From Acinetobacter sp. C32I (GTDB taxonomy: Bacteria; Pseudomonadota; Gammaproteobacteria; Pseudomonadales; Moraxellaceae): DNA of 64,000 bases. The DNA lies in NCBI RefSeq assembly GCF_023702715.1, contig NZ_CP098480.1:1736001-1800000 (forward strand), written 5' to 3'. Under the pieces are notes generated by a model. The model did no database searches. It saw nothing but the letters and a program-made list of their open reading frames with translations, and was not told the DNA's origin. Position 1 is the stretch's first letter; each line of letters starts with the position of its first letter. Shown here one piece after another: positions 1 through 8,768 of this stretch. Position numbers and translations under genes: made by a program.

Positions 1-153
1 AGTGGTTTCTATTATTCGCACCCTGAAAGTGAATACTTTAACGTGGGTAAAATTGCTCAAGATCAGCTTGAGGATTATGCGAAACGTAAAGGCTGGACAC
101 TGGATGAAGCGAAACGTTGGTTAGCACCAAATTTAGATGATTCGATTGCGTAA
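1..153 (+). CDS. metH: Cobalamin-dependent methionine synthase, C-terminal fragment
   Basis: The window opens inside this gene; only the last 50 codons and the TAA stop are present. The residues include [13 protein letters not shown], then [12 protein letters not shown] and WLAPNLDD. These match the end of the AdoMet-binding reactivation domain of MetH, whose family ends with SGFYFSHP, DQVEDYA and WLAPNL blocks. MetH transfers the methyl group of methyltetrahydrofolate to homocysteine. The rest of the protein lies upstream, so nothing can be said about its other domains. An intrinsic terminator follows directly. Confidence 0.88.
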   Translation, partial: SGFYYSHPESEYFNVGKIAQDQLEDYAKRKGWTLDEAKRWLAPNLDDSIA

Positions 154-163
154 GTGATCAAAA

Positions 164-190
164 GAATCCCCTCAATTGAGGGGATTTTTA
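164..190 (+). terminator. Intrinsic terminator after metH
   Basis: An 11-bp perfect palindrome, AATCCCCTCAA with TTGAGGGGATT, is followed by a short T run. It starts 11 bases after the metH stop. Confidence 0.85.
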
Positions 191-358
191 TATGATCCAA
201 AAGTAGAGATTGTTTACCAAAGACATCCGTTTCTACATAGATCTTGCTCGCGAATAAAACTATTTTTTGAAATTAATCCTATCAATGCTTAATTTCTAGA
301 TTTCAAAAAGTTGTAGTAAAATTTAATATAAATAGAATTGACCAGCATCAAATTTCAA

Positions 359-922
359 ATGACTATAGGTTTTAGATTAAATGAAAAAAAGAAAAGGAAT
401 TTAGCAACAATCATCGCTTTAATCTTTACAGCATTCCTTCTTCTTATATTAGCTTTAAGTGTTTATGAACTTCTCACACCAAAGAAGATAATTAAAGTAA
501 TGCCTTATCAGCATCTGGAAACAGATAAAAGCATGAATTATGAATTCAGCATTAAAAAGTTTAATAAGTTAGATACGATATTTATCACTGAAAATCAAAA
601 AAGAATTTATCTTTTTGACTGTTCAAATTATTTGGAAACTATCTGCAGCCATGATCAAGACCAAGTTTTCAACTATCAAATCAAAACGGCAGATATTATA
701 AAAATAAACGATAGGTTTATGATCAAAGATATGACTTGGGTCGACGCTGTTAATAAAAAGCAATTTCAACATACATTGGCAGACCACCAGCTCATGAAAT
801 TATATGAAGCTAAAAGCAACGTCTCCTATGTAGCTATAGCTGTCTTCTTATTGTTGAGTTGCGGAGGGCTTTTTATGATCTTTTGGGGCCATATTTATCA
901 ATTTATTTTAAAAAAAATTTAA
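359..922 (+). CDS. Small protein with two membrane segments, function unknown
   Basis: This 187-residue protein is not recognised. A lysine-rich N-terminus (KKKRN) is followed by a strong hydrophobic segment near residues 15-36, a soluble middle of about 110 residues with one close Cys pair (LFDCSNYLETIC), a second membrane segment near 158-178 and a short basic tail. The middle part therefore probably faces the periplasm. I chose the ATG at 359 over an in-frame TTG at 338; neither has a clear Shine-Dalgarno sequence, so the start is uncertain. The gene stands alone between the metH terminator and a convergent gene and is noticeably AT-rich, so recent acquisition is possible but unproven. Confidence 0.6.
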   Translation: MTIGFRLNEKKKRNLATIIALIFTAFLLLILALSVYELLTPKKIIKVMPYQHLETDKSMNYEFSIKKFNKLDTIFITENQKRIYLFDCSNYLETICSHDQDQVFNYQIKTADIIKINDRFMIKDMTWVDAVNKKQFQHTLADHQLMKLYEAKSNVSYVAIAVFLLLSCGGLFMIFWGHIYQFILKKI

Positions 923-1023
923 CTCTCACTAACTTGCTTTTCCAGCCCCTAAAATACATTTTAAATTGGCTAAACTGCTACATTTCAGCGACTGGTTTAT
1001 TTTTATACTTACTCTTGTCAAAA

Positions 1024-1494
1024 CTAACAATTATCAAAGAACAATTTATATTTTAAAAGTTTTCCATTTTTAAAGACAAACGCTATTGAATCATTTCCAC
1101 TTTCGGCAAGCCCACTATAAACAACATTCTTGTTTTCAGCATCCATCCACAATTCATATTTTTTAAATTGTTGCATAAAAGTCTTTTGATCTATCCCACC
1201 ACGAATTTTTTGTCCATGAAACACTAGCGCATTGTTCTGGCTTAAATGAACCTCTTTAATGACGCCTGTGTCTAAAATTTTAAAACTGCCATAATCATAT
1301 TCATCAGGGAAATAACCACCATTACACTCGTCTGGTTTTCCTTTAATGACGCTTTTCGGCTTAGCTAATGAGCGTATTGGTACTTCCCAATTATTGTAAG
1401 TTTTACCTTGAATAACAGGCTGCACAAATGGAGCTGCAAACAATGACTGTGAAGCCATAAACATCAATACAAAACCCAATATTTTATTTTTCAT
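1024..1494 (-). CDS. Secreted protein of unknown function
   Basis: The 156-residue product starts with a classical Sec signal peptide: MKNK, a hydrophobic core, and SLFAAP, with likely cleavage after residue 20 or 21. The mature part is about 135 residues with Cys at CNGGYF and at the last position (FDNC), which could form a disulfide. The second half alternates beta-like segments (ALVFHGQKI, VVYSGLAE, IAFVFKNGKLLKYKLFF). No known family is evident. It is convergent with the preceding membrane-protein gene and has its own upstream gap of about 150 bases. It is probably a soluble periplasmic or exported protein. Confidence 0.65.
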   Translation of the reverse strand: MKNKILGFVLMFMASQSLFAAPFVQPVIQGKTYNNWEVPIRSLAKPKSVIKGKPDECNGGYFPDEYDYGSFKILDTGVIKEVHLSQNNALVFHGQKIRGGIDQKTFMQQFKKYELWMDAENKNVVYSGLAESGNDSIAFVFKNGKLLKYKLFFDNC

Positions 1495-1644
1495 ATGAGA
1501 TATTCTTCAAAAACTAATCGGCTCATTATAAATACAATTTAAATTAAATTCTCCCTCCACTAAATAAAATTCATCCGACTATATTAAGCACAATATATAA
1601 ATGCTATTTAGAACCTATATCATTTCAATATAGGCTCTCTACGC

Positions 1645-2928
1645 CTACAGCTCTTTATGCTTCTCAATCAAATCCTCAAGATTCTGATAAACATGCAAGA
1701 CTCGATCTTTATGCGTTCGTGCATGATCCAGACGCTGCTCAGGATCAACCAAAAGTAAAGTATGACCATCATCAATCAAGCGATCGATGCCTTCCAAAAA
1801 CATCCGTTTTCCGACATCATGAATCAAGGAAATCTGAGTTAAATCAATTACAATAGAACTTTTATTGACAGGCTCACATTGCAAGGTCCGTAACAACATT
1901 TCCGCTTCAGTAAATTTCAATACACCGCGAAGTACATACACACTTAAAGAAGCATCTTTTCCAGTTCGATAATGGCTCTGCACAATGGTTTGTGCGGAAG
2001 GTGTGCCTTCCATCAAATGCAAGCCCATATCACGGGAGAGCCGTTCCAAGATATCTATACCACGTACACTATTGCCATGCTCATCGAGTCGAGGAGAAAA
2101 AGCAGCAATACTCACCTGACCGGGTAACACACCCAAAATTCCACCTGCAACACCACTTTTGGCAGGAATACCAACCGTTGTGAGCCAATCCCCCGCGGCA
2201 TCGTACATACCGCAGCTCATCATCACACTCAGAACTTGACGTACCACAGCACGATTCAATAAGCGCTTTCCAGTTTTAGGATCAACCCCGCCATTGGCAA
2301 AAACACTGCCCATCCGTACTAGATCTTTGACAGTGACCAAGATCGCGCATTGGCGAATATAACCATTCACGATATCAACAGGATCGGTTTCCAATATTCC
2401 CACGGTTCGCAACATATAACCAATCGAGAGGTTCCGATAGGCCGTTTTCACCTCAGATTCATATACTGCATCATCAAATTGCAGTTCACGCCCTGCCAGC
2501 TCGCTCATAAATCGACGTAAGATTTCTGCGCCTGATAGATCCTCTTTACTTGGAACCAATGAATGCGTGGTGATTGCACCTGAATTAATCATCGGATTTT
2601 TAGGACGGCGATCTTTACCCAATGAAATTTCATTAAAGGCTTCACCCGAAGGTTCAACCCCAACTTTCTCTAATACTGCGTCAATGCCAAGCTGTTGTAG
2701 CACATAGGCATAAGTAAACGGTTTAGACATCGATTGAATCGTGAATTCAATCTCATCATCCCCAACGGAATAGATTTCACCATCGACAGTAGACAAGGCC
2801 AGCGCCAAACGATTGGGATTGGCATTGGCCAGTTCAGGAATATAATCGGCGAGATACCCACGGTTATCAATATCGCAGGCATCAATCACATGTGCCAAAT
2901 AATCAGGAAGTGGAGTTTTCATGGTCAT
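1645..2928 (-). CDS. glsA: Glutaminase A with C-terminal STAS domain
   Basis: This enzyme hydrolyses L-glutamine to glutamate and ammonia. The beta-lactamase-like glutaminase fold is shown by the catalytic Ser66-x-x-Lys69 motif in FTIQSMSKPF, the substrate-binding Asn in MINSGAI near 115, and the KSGVAGGI block near 258. From about residue 328 to the end the chain matches a STAS domain (SVYVLRGVLKFTEAEMLLRTL, then IVIDLTQISLIHDVG). That two-domain form, about 420 residues long, is known in bacteria, while single-domain GlsA is about 310. Two ATGs lie two codons apart; the second (MKTPLPDY, at 2922) could equally be the start. The gene is monocistronic. The STAS domain suggests ligand or partner control, which is inference. 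Confidence 0.93.
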   Translation of the reverse strand: MTMKTPLPDYLAHVIDACDIDNRGYLADYIPELANANPNRLALALSTVDGEIYSVGDDEIEFTIQSMSKPFTYAYVLQQLGIDAVLEKVGVEPSGEAFNEISLGKDRRPKNPMINSGAITTHSLVPSKEDLSGAEILRRFMSELAGRELQFDDAVYESEVKTAYRNLSIGYMLRTVGILETDPVDIVNGYIRQCAILVTVKDLVRMGSVFANGGVDPKTGKRLLNRAVVRQVLSVMMSCGMYDAAGDWLTTVGIPAKSGVAGGILGVLPGQVSIAAFSPRLDEHGNSVRGIDILERLSRDMGLHLMEGTPSAQTIVQSHYRTGKDASLSVYVLRGVLKFTEAEMLLRTLQCEPVNKSSIVIDLTQISLIHDVGKRMFLEGIDRLIDDGHTLLLVDPEQRLDHARTHKDRVLHVYQNLEDLIEKHKEL

Positions 2929-3038
2929 CTAGCCTTTAATTGTTTCAAGTTTTAATTTAGATAAGCGCTTATAGTACAGAGGACTGATCATATTAAAATT
3001 ATAGCTTTTGTAATGATTTTATGAGCTTACATACTTAA

Positions 3039-3521
3039 CTAATGCAAACGCTCTACAAATAAAATGCCATCTAAATGATCCACCTCATGCTGAACGATTC
3101 GCGCAGGAAAACCCTCAAAAGCAGTTTCAATCACTTCACCCTGTAAAGTGTGATAACGCACTTTGATTGCTTGCGCCCGTTCGACCTGCCCACGCTCATC
3201 TGGCACACTTAAGCAACCTTCCTCGCCCAAACAAGATTCTTGGGAAAATGCCAAAATCTCTGGATTAACCATCACCACCGCATCCATTTCGGGTGCATCG
3301 GGATAACGTGGATTCGGACGCGATGCCACAATAATTAAGCGCTTTGAAATATAAACTTGTGGCGCAGCAATCCCAACCCCATTGCGCTCCAACATGGTCG
3401 CATGCATAGCGGAAGCCAATTGCAATAACCACTCGCTGTTAAATTCCCCGTTTGCGACAGCTGCCGCTTTAATTTTTAAAACCTCTTCACCACGTTGTGC
3501 TACAGGTAGAATTACACTCAT
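3039..3521 (-). CDS. def: Peptide deformylase, stand-alone paralogue
   Basis: The enzyme removes the formyl group from N-terminal formylmethionine. All three family motifs are present and in order: GVGIAAPQ at 48-55, EGCLS at 101-105 (metal-ligand Cys103) and QHEVDH at 144-149 (ligands His145 and His149, catalytic Glu146). The length of 160 residues is normal. It is not next to fmt, where the main copy usually lies, so it is probably an additional deformylase; Acinetobacter genomes commonly carry several. The N-terminus (MSVILPVAQRG) fits a full-length protein. Confidence 0.92.
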   Translation of the reverse strand: MSVILPVAQRGEEVLKIKAAAVANGEFNSEWLLQLASAMHATMLERNGVGIAAPQVYISKRLIIVASRPNPRYPDAPEMDAVVMVNPEILAFSQESCLGEEGCLSVPDERGQVERAQAIKVRYHTLQGEVIETAFEGFPARIVQHEVDHLDGILFVERLH

Positions 3522-3641
3522 CCCACGCCCTTATAATTGTTTTGACCAAATAGTGAATATTATCGTATTGGATATTTTATCGCGTTACCATAATTTTCAT
3601 TTAAGAATCTTGTCATAATATATTCGCGAAAAAAATAATGA

Positions 3642-3857
3642 ATGGCAAAGCACATGAATGCAACCCAACTGTTTTTAGGTGTCATCTTTAGTTCGATTGG
3701 CTTAGGCTATTTTATGTATGGCAAAAAGCAGAAAATGACCGTGCCTTTGGTATGTGGTCTTATCTTGATGCTCTTTACCTATTTTATTGATAGCACAGCC
3801 ATGATCAGTATCATTGGCGTGGCGCTTTCAATTGTTCCCTATTTCCTGCGCTTCTAA
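3642..3857 (+). CDS. Small inner-membrane protein, function unknown
   Basis: This 71-residue protein consists almost entirely of hydrophobic segments: residues 8-25 (LFLGVIFSSIGLGYFMYG), a short KKQK turn, then 33-48 and 52-69. It therefore probably has two or three short membrane helices with the positive loop inside. The start could be the ATG at 3642 (MAKHMNA) or at 3654 (MNATQLF). No family is recognised. The 120-base gap from the divergent deformylase gene would hold both promoters. A short imperfect hairpin (CTCC/GGAG) follows the stop but is too weak to call. Confidence 0.6.
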   Translation: MAKHMNATQLFLGVIFSSIGLGYFMYGKKQKMTVPLVCGLILMLFTYFIDSTAMISIIGVALSIVPYFLRF

Positions 3858-3900
3858 ATAAAAAAACTCCCCAAATGGAGAGCTTTGTTTTCTAAGAAAA

Positions 3901-4392
3901 TTAAAGGTGTTTCTTTAATTCATCAGCTACGATCTCGATTTCAAGCGTGCTGAATTTACGAATTTCACCTTCTGCATGCTTTTCTAACATGCCACCAATC
4001 AATGGTACTTTGACTTTCACAGTCCATGTTAAAGAGATATTCACTTTTTCGCTGTCACCAGTGACGCTACGCTCACCCTTCGCTTCCAAAGGTAAGTTTG
4101 CACCCAATTCAACCGTCGAGGTTAAGTTTTTCAAATGGGTAATATCAGCACGTTTTAAGCGGAACGCATTTTTTAATAATTTTTTCGCCACCTCTGGAAT
4201 ATTGACATCCAGATTATATTCACGGCGTAGCGTATAAATATCGCCATTGATATTCGATTCAATAATTTCCAAATTTTCACCCGGAATACGTTTACACACT
4301 GCTTCATGCAATGAAGTATCCGCCACCAGTCTTGAAAAGTCCTCAATTGAAACACCATGAATTGTTTCATTAACCGTAAATTGATGTGCCAT
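3901..4392 (-). CDS. DUF2505-family protein
   Basis: The 163-residue product begins MAHQFTVNETIHGVSIEDF and ends in alternating beta strands (VNISLTWTVKVKVPLIGGM, then a final helix IEIVADELKKHL). This pattern matches DUF2505, a family with a START/SRPBCC-like fold that may bind a hydrophobic ligand; its function is not established. I used the ATG at 4392 rather than an in-frame start at 4437, because the family begins at MAHQF and the extra residues are not hydrophobic or conserved-looking. It has no signal peptide, so it is cytoplasmic. Confidence 0.75.
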   Translation of the reverse strand: MAHQFTVNETIHGVSIEDFSRLVADTSLHEAVCKRIPGENLEIIESNINGDIYTLRREYNLDVNIPEVAKKLLKNAFRLKRADITHLKNLTSTVELGANLPLEAKGERSVTGDSEKVNISLTWTVKVKVPLIGGMLEKHAEGEIRKFSTLEIEIVADELKKHL

Positions 4393-4499
4393 TTTTAAAT
4401 GTCCATTTCGTTTTATTAGGATTTCATCATTGCGCAAAAGTATAGCATTCTCATTTGCATCTCTAAATCTGATCAGACAAAAAAGGATGACTGCTTGGA

Positions 4500-4790
4500 T
4501 TAGTTATTTTTATTGTAATGATGCCGTATGCCTAATTTGACCGTGACCCGTTCCATACGGCTGATATACAGATAATGATCCCCATATTCAATCACCGCAT
4601 AAAACTGCTCTGCGCCATCATCCAAACCTGTAGCTGACCATGTGGTGCCTTGCGGAAATTCATCTAACCATGCCGCTTTGTAAAAGTCTGAAACCGAATC
4701 AAAAGTCAGGTAGTGCTCAGGATCGGCCATAATTTTAGCTGCCATCTGATCAAATTTTTGTTGTTTAAATGCCTCTAAACTGAGTAACAC
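4500..4790 (-). CDS. Small soluble protein, function unknown
   Basis: The 96-residue protein has no signal peptide or membrane segment. Its first half is helical and charged (LEAFKQQKFDQMAAKIM) and its second half looks like beta strands (EQFYAVIEYGDHYLYISRMERVTVKLG), ending HHYNKNN. It lies between the DUF2505 gene and the divergent stress-protein gene, in the same direction as the former but about 110 bases upstream of it. No family is recognised. Confidence 0.55.
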   Translation of the reverse strand: MLLSLEAFKQQKFDQMAAKIMADPEHYLTFDSVSDFYKAAWLDEFPQGTTWSATGLDDGAEQFYAVIEYGDHYLYISRMERVTVKLGIRHHYNKNN

Positions 4791-5037
4791 AAAGCGTCCT
4801 TCTGATTTAAATTGTACTTGAATTGCATGGTTAACTTTCCGCCTAATCTTTAACTGACTTACAAAAATACAGTGATTTTCTTATGTCTCTATTTTGCTGC
4901 GGAATACGCTGTTTTTCTACATTATTTTCAGTTTTATCATATATTTTCAGGCCGAGCTGATTTGCTAGCGCAGACTCAATATGTTATCACCTTATTATGT
5001 TTTCTATTTTTACAACGATAAACTATAAGGAGTAAAT

Positions 5038-5478
5038 ATGTCTTATCAAAATATTTTAGTTCCTGTTGATGACTCTCCAATTTCTTATGCTGCAGTCGAA
5101 CATGCGCTTTCTTTAGCAAAACTCTCTGGGGCACAAGTCACCATTCTGAGTGTGGTTGCGGTTGACCCATTTGTCGGTGTGGATTTTTATCAAGTTGCCC
5201 CTGCGGTGACCGATTACTTTATGCAAGCCGAAGCACAAGCCAAAACACAACTACAAGACATTTCTCAATCCTTTGTCCGTGATGGCATTCAGGTGAATAC
5301 CAAAATTCATCATGGCTCAGCCAGTGAAGGCATTATCTTTGTTGCCGATGAAATCGGTGCAGACCTGATTATTATGGGTTCACATGGCCGCACAGGGGTA
5401 AAACGTTTATTGCTGGGTAGTGTGGCACGTGCTGTTTTAACAGAATCACATATTCCAGTGCTGATTGTGAAGCAATAA
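5038..5478 (+). CDS. UspA-type universal stress protein
   Basis: This single-domain, cytoplasmic USP protein has 146 residues. It starts with the usual first strand YQNILVPVDDSP and ends with the ATP-binding signature G-S-H-G-R-x9-G-S at residues 114-128 (GSHGRTGVKRLLLGS), followed by VLIVKQ. The ATP signature places it in the nucleotide-binding UspFG-like branch rather than the non-binding UspA branch. A good ribosome site (TAAGGAG) lies six bases before the ATG. It is monocistronic, with about 250 bases of upstream DNA and a clear terminator. Such proteins support survival under starvation or stress; the precise role here is unknown. Confidence 0.9.
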   Translation: MSYQNILVPVDDSPISYAAVEHALSLAKLSGAQVTILSVVAVDPFVGVDFYQVAPAVTDYFMQAEAQAKTQLQDISQSFVRDGIQVNTKIHHGSASEGIIFVADEIGADLIIMGSHGRTGVKRLLLGSVARAVLTESHIPVLIVKQ

Positions 5479-5493
5479 CGATTTGCTTTAATT

Positions 5494-5529
5494 AAAAAAA
5501 CCTTGTGTCTCGATACAAGGTTTTTTTAT
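5494..5529 (+). terminator. Intrinsic terminator after the usp gene
   Basis: AAAAAACCTTGT pairs with ACAAGGTTTTTT around an eight-base loop. The A and T runs make it usable from both strands. Confidence 0.85.
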
Positions 5530-5740
5530 TGTCTCAAAGTTGTAGAAATGACCGATTCGCCCCCCATATTGATCATTTATAACCCTGTTCCATGATTTAA
5601 AAAGATGCTTCACTAGCAATTGGACATTTATTTTCAAGTCAAAATAGTGAGTCGAATCAGCTTACTATCGCCAGAAAAAATGACCGTCAATAAAAACAGC
5701 ATGTTTAAGAATAAGACACGGTTTTACAAGGATGATCAAT

Positions 5741-6982
5741 ATGAAACTCAATCCAATGGTGATTGGTCTGTGTGGGATATGTATCAGTACATTGAATCAC
5801 GCAGCAGCACTGGACCAATCAGGACAATCCATTCTCCCTTTTCTGGAAAATGGTAACTATGTTGAAGTCAATGCCACAGCCGTTGATGCTGACATTTCGG
5901 GGAAAATCCGTAATCGTCCTGAACTGGTCAATGATCCACAGAACCTGAACTCAGGCAATATGGGCAATAGCTTTCAATATTATAGCGCCGCGCTCAAACT
6001 TCAACTGACTGATCGAATCAGCTTTGGTCTGCTCTATGACCAGCCTTTTGGCGCCGACATTAGCTATCCGATGCAATCGAATAACACCTTCTCGGACAAT
6101 GAATTTACCCAGCAAGGCACATCGGTCAATGTTGATACCGAAAGTATTAGCATGATTTTGGGTGTCAGTCCTTTTAGCAATTTTCAACTCTATGGCGGTG
6201 CTGTCTATCAATCGGTCAAAGGGGATGTCGCGCTGCGTGGTAATTCATACAGTGAAGCTTTTAATGGCTATGATGCCAAATTTAAACAGGATCATGCAGT
6301 CGGTTGGCTGGCAGGCCTGAGTTATCAAATCCCAGATATTGCCTTAAAAGCTGCGCTGACCTATCGCTCCAAGATTGACCACGATATGCAAGTGACTGAG
6401 ACCATGTTCGGTCAGCCTTTAGAAGTGACTACGCCAAGTAAAACCAAAATTTCCACGCCACAATCGGTGAATGTTGATTTTCAAACGGGTGTGTATAAAG
6501 ACACACTGCTCTATACCAATCTACGTTGGGTCAACTGGAAAGATTTTCATATTCGGCCGACGCAATTTGGCGCAGTGACGGAATATCTTACTGGCGTAAT
6601 CAGCGAAGGAACCTACACAGGTGGTTTTGATCTGGACAGCTACCAAAAGGATCAATGGACGGTCAATGTCGGACTTGGACATCAGTTTACTGAGAAATGG
6701 AGTGCATCCACTGAAGTCAGTTGGGACTCCGGTACAGGCGACCCTGCATCCACATTAAATCCAACCAAAGGCTCTTGGGGGATTGGTCTAGGTGCTCAGT
6801 TCAACCCTGCCCCGAACTACTTTATTGCTGCTGGCGTTAAATACTTCTGGTTAGGTGATGTGGTTGCCGAAGACGGCACCTATTACATTCCTGTAGCAGG
6901 AATTAAACCCATTGCTGAACAGGCCGATTTTAAAGATAACAGTGCAATCGCTTATGGTTTGAAAATGGGCTATCGTTTTTAG
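5741..6982 (+). CDS. FadL/OmpP1-family outer-membrane protein
   Basis: A 413-residue outer-membrane beta barrel of the FadL/TodX family, which takes up long-chain fatty acids or other hydrophobic compounds. The signal peptide is MKLNPMVIGLCGI, a hydrophobic core and HAAALDQSGQ. FadL-like blocks follow: sidedness strands such as DRISFGLLYDQPFGADI, KAALTYRSKIDH, LRWVNWKDFHI, GLGHQFTEKWSAS, and the terminal strand AIAYGLKMGYRF ending in Phe. I chose the ATG at 5741 because an AAGGA site lies eight bases upstream; the ATG at 5732 overlaps that site. The substrate cannot be read from sequence. Confidence 0.88.
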   Translation: MKLNPMVIGLCGICISTLNHAAALDQSGQSILPFLENGNYVEVNATAVDADISGKIRNRPELVNDPQNLNSGNMGNSFQYYSAALKLQLTDRISFGLLYDQPFGADISYPMQSNNTFSDNEFTQQGTSVNVDTESISMILGVSPFSNFQLYGGAVYQSVKGDVALRGNSYSEAFNGYDAKFKQDHAVGWLAGLSYQIPDIALKAALTYRSKIDHDMQVTETMFGQPLEVTTPSKTKISTPQSVNVDFQTGVYKDTLLYTNLRWVNWKDFHIRPTQFGAVTEYLTGVISEGTYTGGFDLDSYQKDQWTVNVGLGHQFTEKWSASTEVSWDSGTGDPASTLNPTKGSWGIGLGAQFNPAPNYFIAAGVKYFWLGDVVAEDGTYYIPVAGIKPIAEQADFKDNSAIAYGLKMGYRF

Positions 6983-7127
6983 TCACAAAAACTCATCATG
7001 CTAAGTAGGAACAGATCTACTTCTAGTCTTGCTCTTACTTGGCTCTTTTCTGGCTTTCAATGAAAGGATTAGCTTAGAATCTCAAAGCATTATTTTAATA
7101 ATGAATGTCATCTCTAGGAAAAATCCA

Positions 7128-7496
7128 ATGAAAAAAATCGCTCTTGTCTTTTCAATCTTTATATCTAGCTTCGTTTTTCCTTTTACCGCTTTTGCCAATT
7201 CGACTGACCCTAAAGAAAGCATGGATATGTTTATTGGCACCTTAACTATTCAGGATAACAAAGCCATTTTAACGCGATGCGATATTGCGCAGAATGAATA
7301 TGTGTTGAAAGATGCAGATTGGTCTAAGCAAAAGGCCGTATCAAGTTTTCTCTCCAAAGCCACGAAACTAAAACAGCCGATTTATGCAGAAGTGATCGCA
7401 GCGTATAAAAGTGAAAAAGATATCAATATTCTATTGGTCGATTCCATTGAAAATCTGACTGAAGCGAAAAGCTGTCATTTGGCCGATTTATTTTAA
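7128..7496 (+). CDS. Small periplasmic protein, function unknown
   Basis: This 122-residue protein has a typical signal peptide (MKKIALVFSIFISSF, then TAFANS), with cleavage expected near residue 23. The mature part is small and charged, with two Cys (LTRCDIAQ and KSCHLADLF) that could form a disulfide. I chose the ATG at 7128, preceded by AGGA, over an upstream in-frame ATG at 7029, because only the shorter form gives an N-terminal signal peptide. It lies 145 bases after the FadL-like gene in the same direction. A shared transcript is possible, but no functional link is evident. Confidence 0.7.
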   Translation: MKKIALVFSIFISSFVFPFTAFANSTDPKESMDMFIGTLTIQDNKAILTRCDIAQNEYVLKDADWSKQKAVSSFLSKATKLKQPIYAEVIAAYKSEKDINILLVDSIENLTEAKSCHLADLF

Positions 7497-7549
7497 AACT
7501 CCAAATACACGGCAAGCTTTTAGCTCGAATATTGATGAGCAAAGCTCCA

Positions 7550-8713
7550 TCACTCACTAAACGTTTGCCATGTCTCAAAAGCATGTGTGCGATACAGCTT
7601 CAACTCGGAAAACTGGGTAATAATTGCTTCACTCTGTGTCGGTCTTAAAAACACAAAATCATCGACCTGAATATCACAATCCTTCGGTACGTTGACCAAT
7701 TCTTGATTACTGCTACGCCCGTACAATGCATGGGTATGTGCTTGATCAGGATAGACATAATCAGCCAGCCAATAGCCCCCGTAAATAAACAGCGCCTTAC
7801 ATTTATGTGGCAATTTATCCAATAAAGACATAGAGGGAAGCTGAGTAAACGGCAATATCTTTAATACAGGCGCAGCAATCCATAACGCAGGCTGTAATGC
7901 CCTTAAGAAATCACTGTCAAAATCACTTGGTTTTAAGAGCATTGAGCCAAAGGACAGATCATTGCAAACACTTTCAGTGGTATGCAAGCTAAAGGTTGGG
8001 CTACCACCGCCATTAAAACATAGTTCATCATGCCACAGCGTTGGGAACTGTTTTTGAATCAGTTGTTGATAACGGGCATAGGTTTGCTGTGAACTGTGAT
8101 AAGCCAGTTCAGGTTTTTTAATGATGGCTGGAATTTTGGTGACATGCGCATCATAGCCCATCAAACCAGAAAGTTTTAAATACTGCGGATATTGCTGAAT
8201 CAGCTTTAAAATTTCGGTTAGTTGCTGTGTCGACTGTACCCCACCGCGATGTAAGCCGACGTCAATTTCAATATTCACATCTAAGCAAAGAGAATAGAGC
8301 TGGGCAATCTCGAGATATTGCTGTAAGCGTTGCTTGGTATCAATCAGCCACTGAATTTTGGCATTCGACCACTCCGCATACTGATCAAAAAAATGACGTA
8401 CTGCTTGAGCAGGCATTGGTTTACCCAACAAGATATCGGCTTCGGCAAAATTTTCTAGGATCGAAACAATATGCGGTTGATGAAATACCATAAAGCGTTG
8501 CGTATTGATCTGTTCAGATAACAATTTAAGTAGGTCTAGGCTTGCTAATGATTTCACCACCAAGCGTGCTTTTAAATGTTTGGCATGAGCAAGACGAATC
8601 TGAACATGTTGAATATTTTGTGTTAACGCTGCTTCATCGATGATCAGTTGCGGAGTCGCAATCCCCTGCTTTTTTAGGTCGAGATTGAGTTGTTTAAAAT
8701 AATGATCCAACAT
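7550..8713 (-). CDS. PLP-dependent alanine-racemase-fold enzyme (amino acid aldolase/deaminase type)
   Basis: The 387-residue cytoplasmic enzyme has the N-terminal alanine racemase barrel, with the presumed Schiff-base lysine Lys54 in RLVVKSLAS. This is the context seen in the D-threonine aldolase / D-serine dehydratase / amino acid deaminase group. Later blocks are VDVGLHRGG-like (IEIDVGLHRGGVQ), LSGLMGYDAHV and FNGGGSPTF. The C-terminal part ends in FVFLRPTQSEAII, where metal-dependent D-serine dehydratases have His and Cys ligands, so this member may lack that metal site. It is the third gene of a minus-strand cluster, 55 bases after the oxidase. The substrate is unknown. Confidence 0.75.
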   Translation of the reverse strand: MLDHYFKQLNLDLKKQGIATPQLIIDEAALTQNIQHVQIRLAHAKHLKARLVVKSLASLDLLKLLSEQINTQRFMVFHQPHIVSILENFAEADILLGKPMPAQAVRHFFDQYAEWSNAKIQWLIDTKQRLQQYLEIAQLYSLCLDVNIEIDVGLHRGGVQSTQQLTEILKLIQQYPQYLKLSGLMGYDAHVTKIPAIIKKPELAYHSSQQTYARYQQLIQKQFPTLWHDELCFNGGGSPTFSLHTTESVCNDLSFGSMLLKPSDFDSDFLRALQPALWIAAPVLKILPFTQLPSMSLLDKLPHKCKALFIYGGYWLADYVYPDQAHTHALYGRSSNQELVNVPKDCDIQVDDFVFLRPTQSEAIITQFSELKLYRTHAFETWQTFSE

Positions 8714-8768
8714 GGCTATACCTTTCTCAATAAATTAAATAAACATTTAAGTCGAACCCAAGTTAAAA

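Noticed and set aside
3858..3890. Possible terminator after the small membrane-protein gene
   Set aside because: The CTCC/GGAG stem is only four base pairs and the T run is interrupted.
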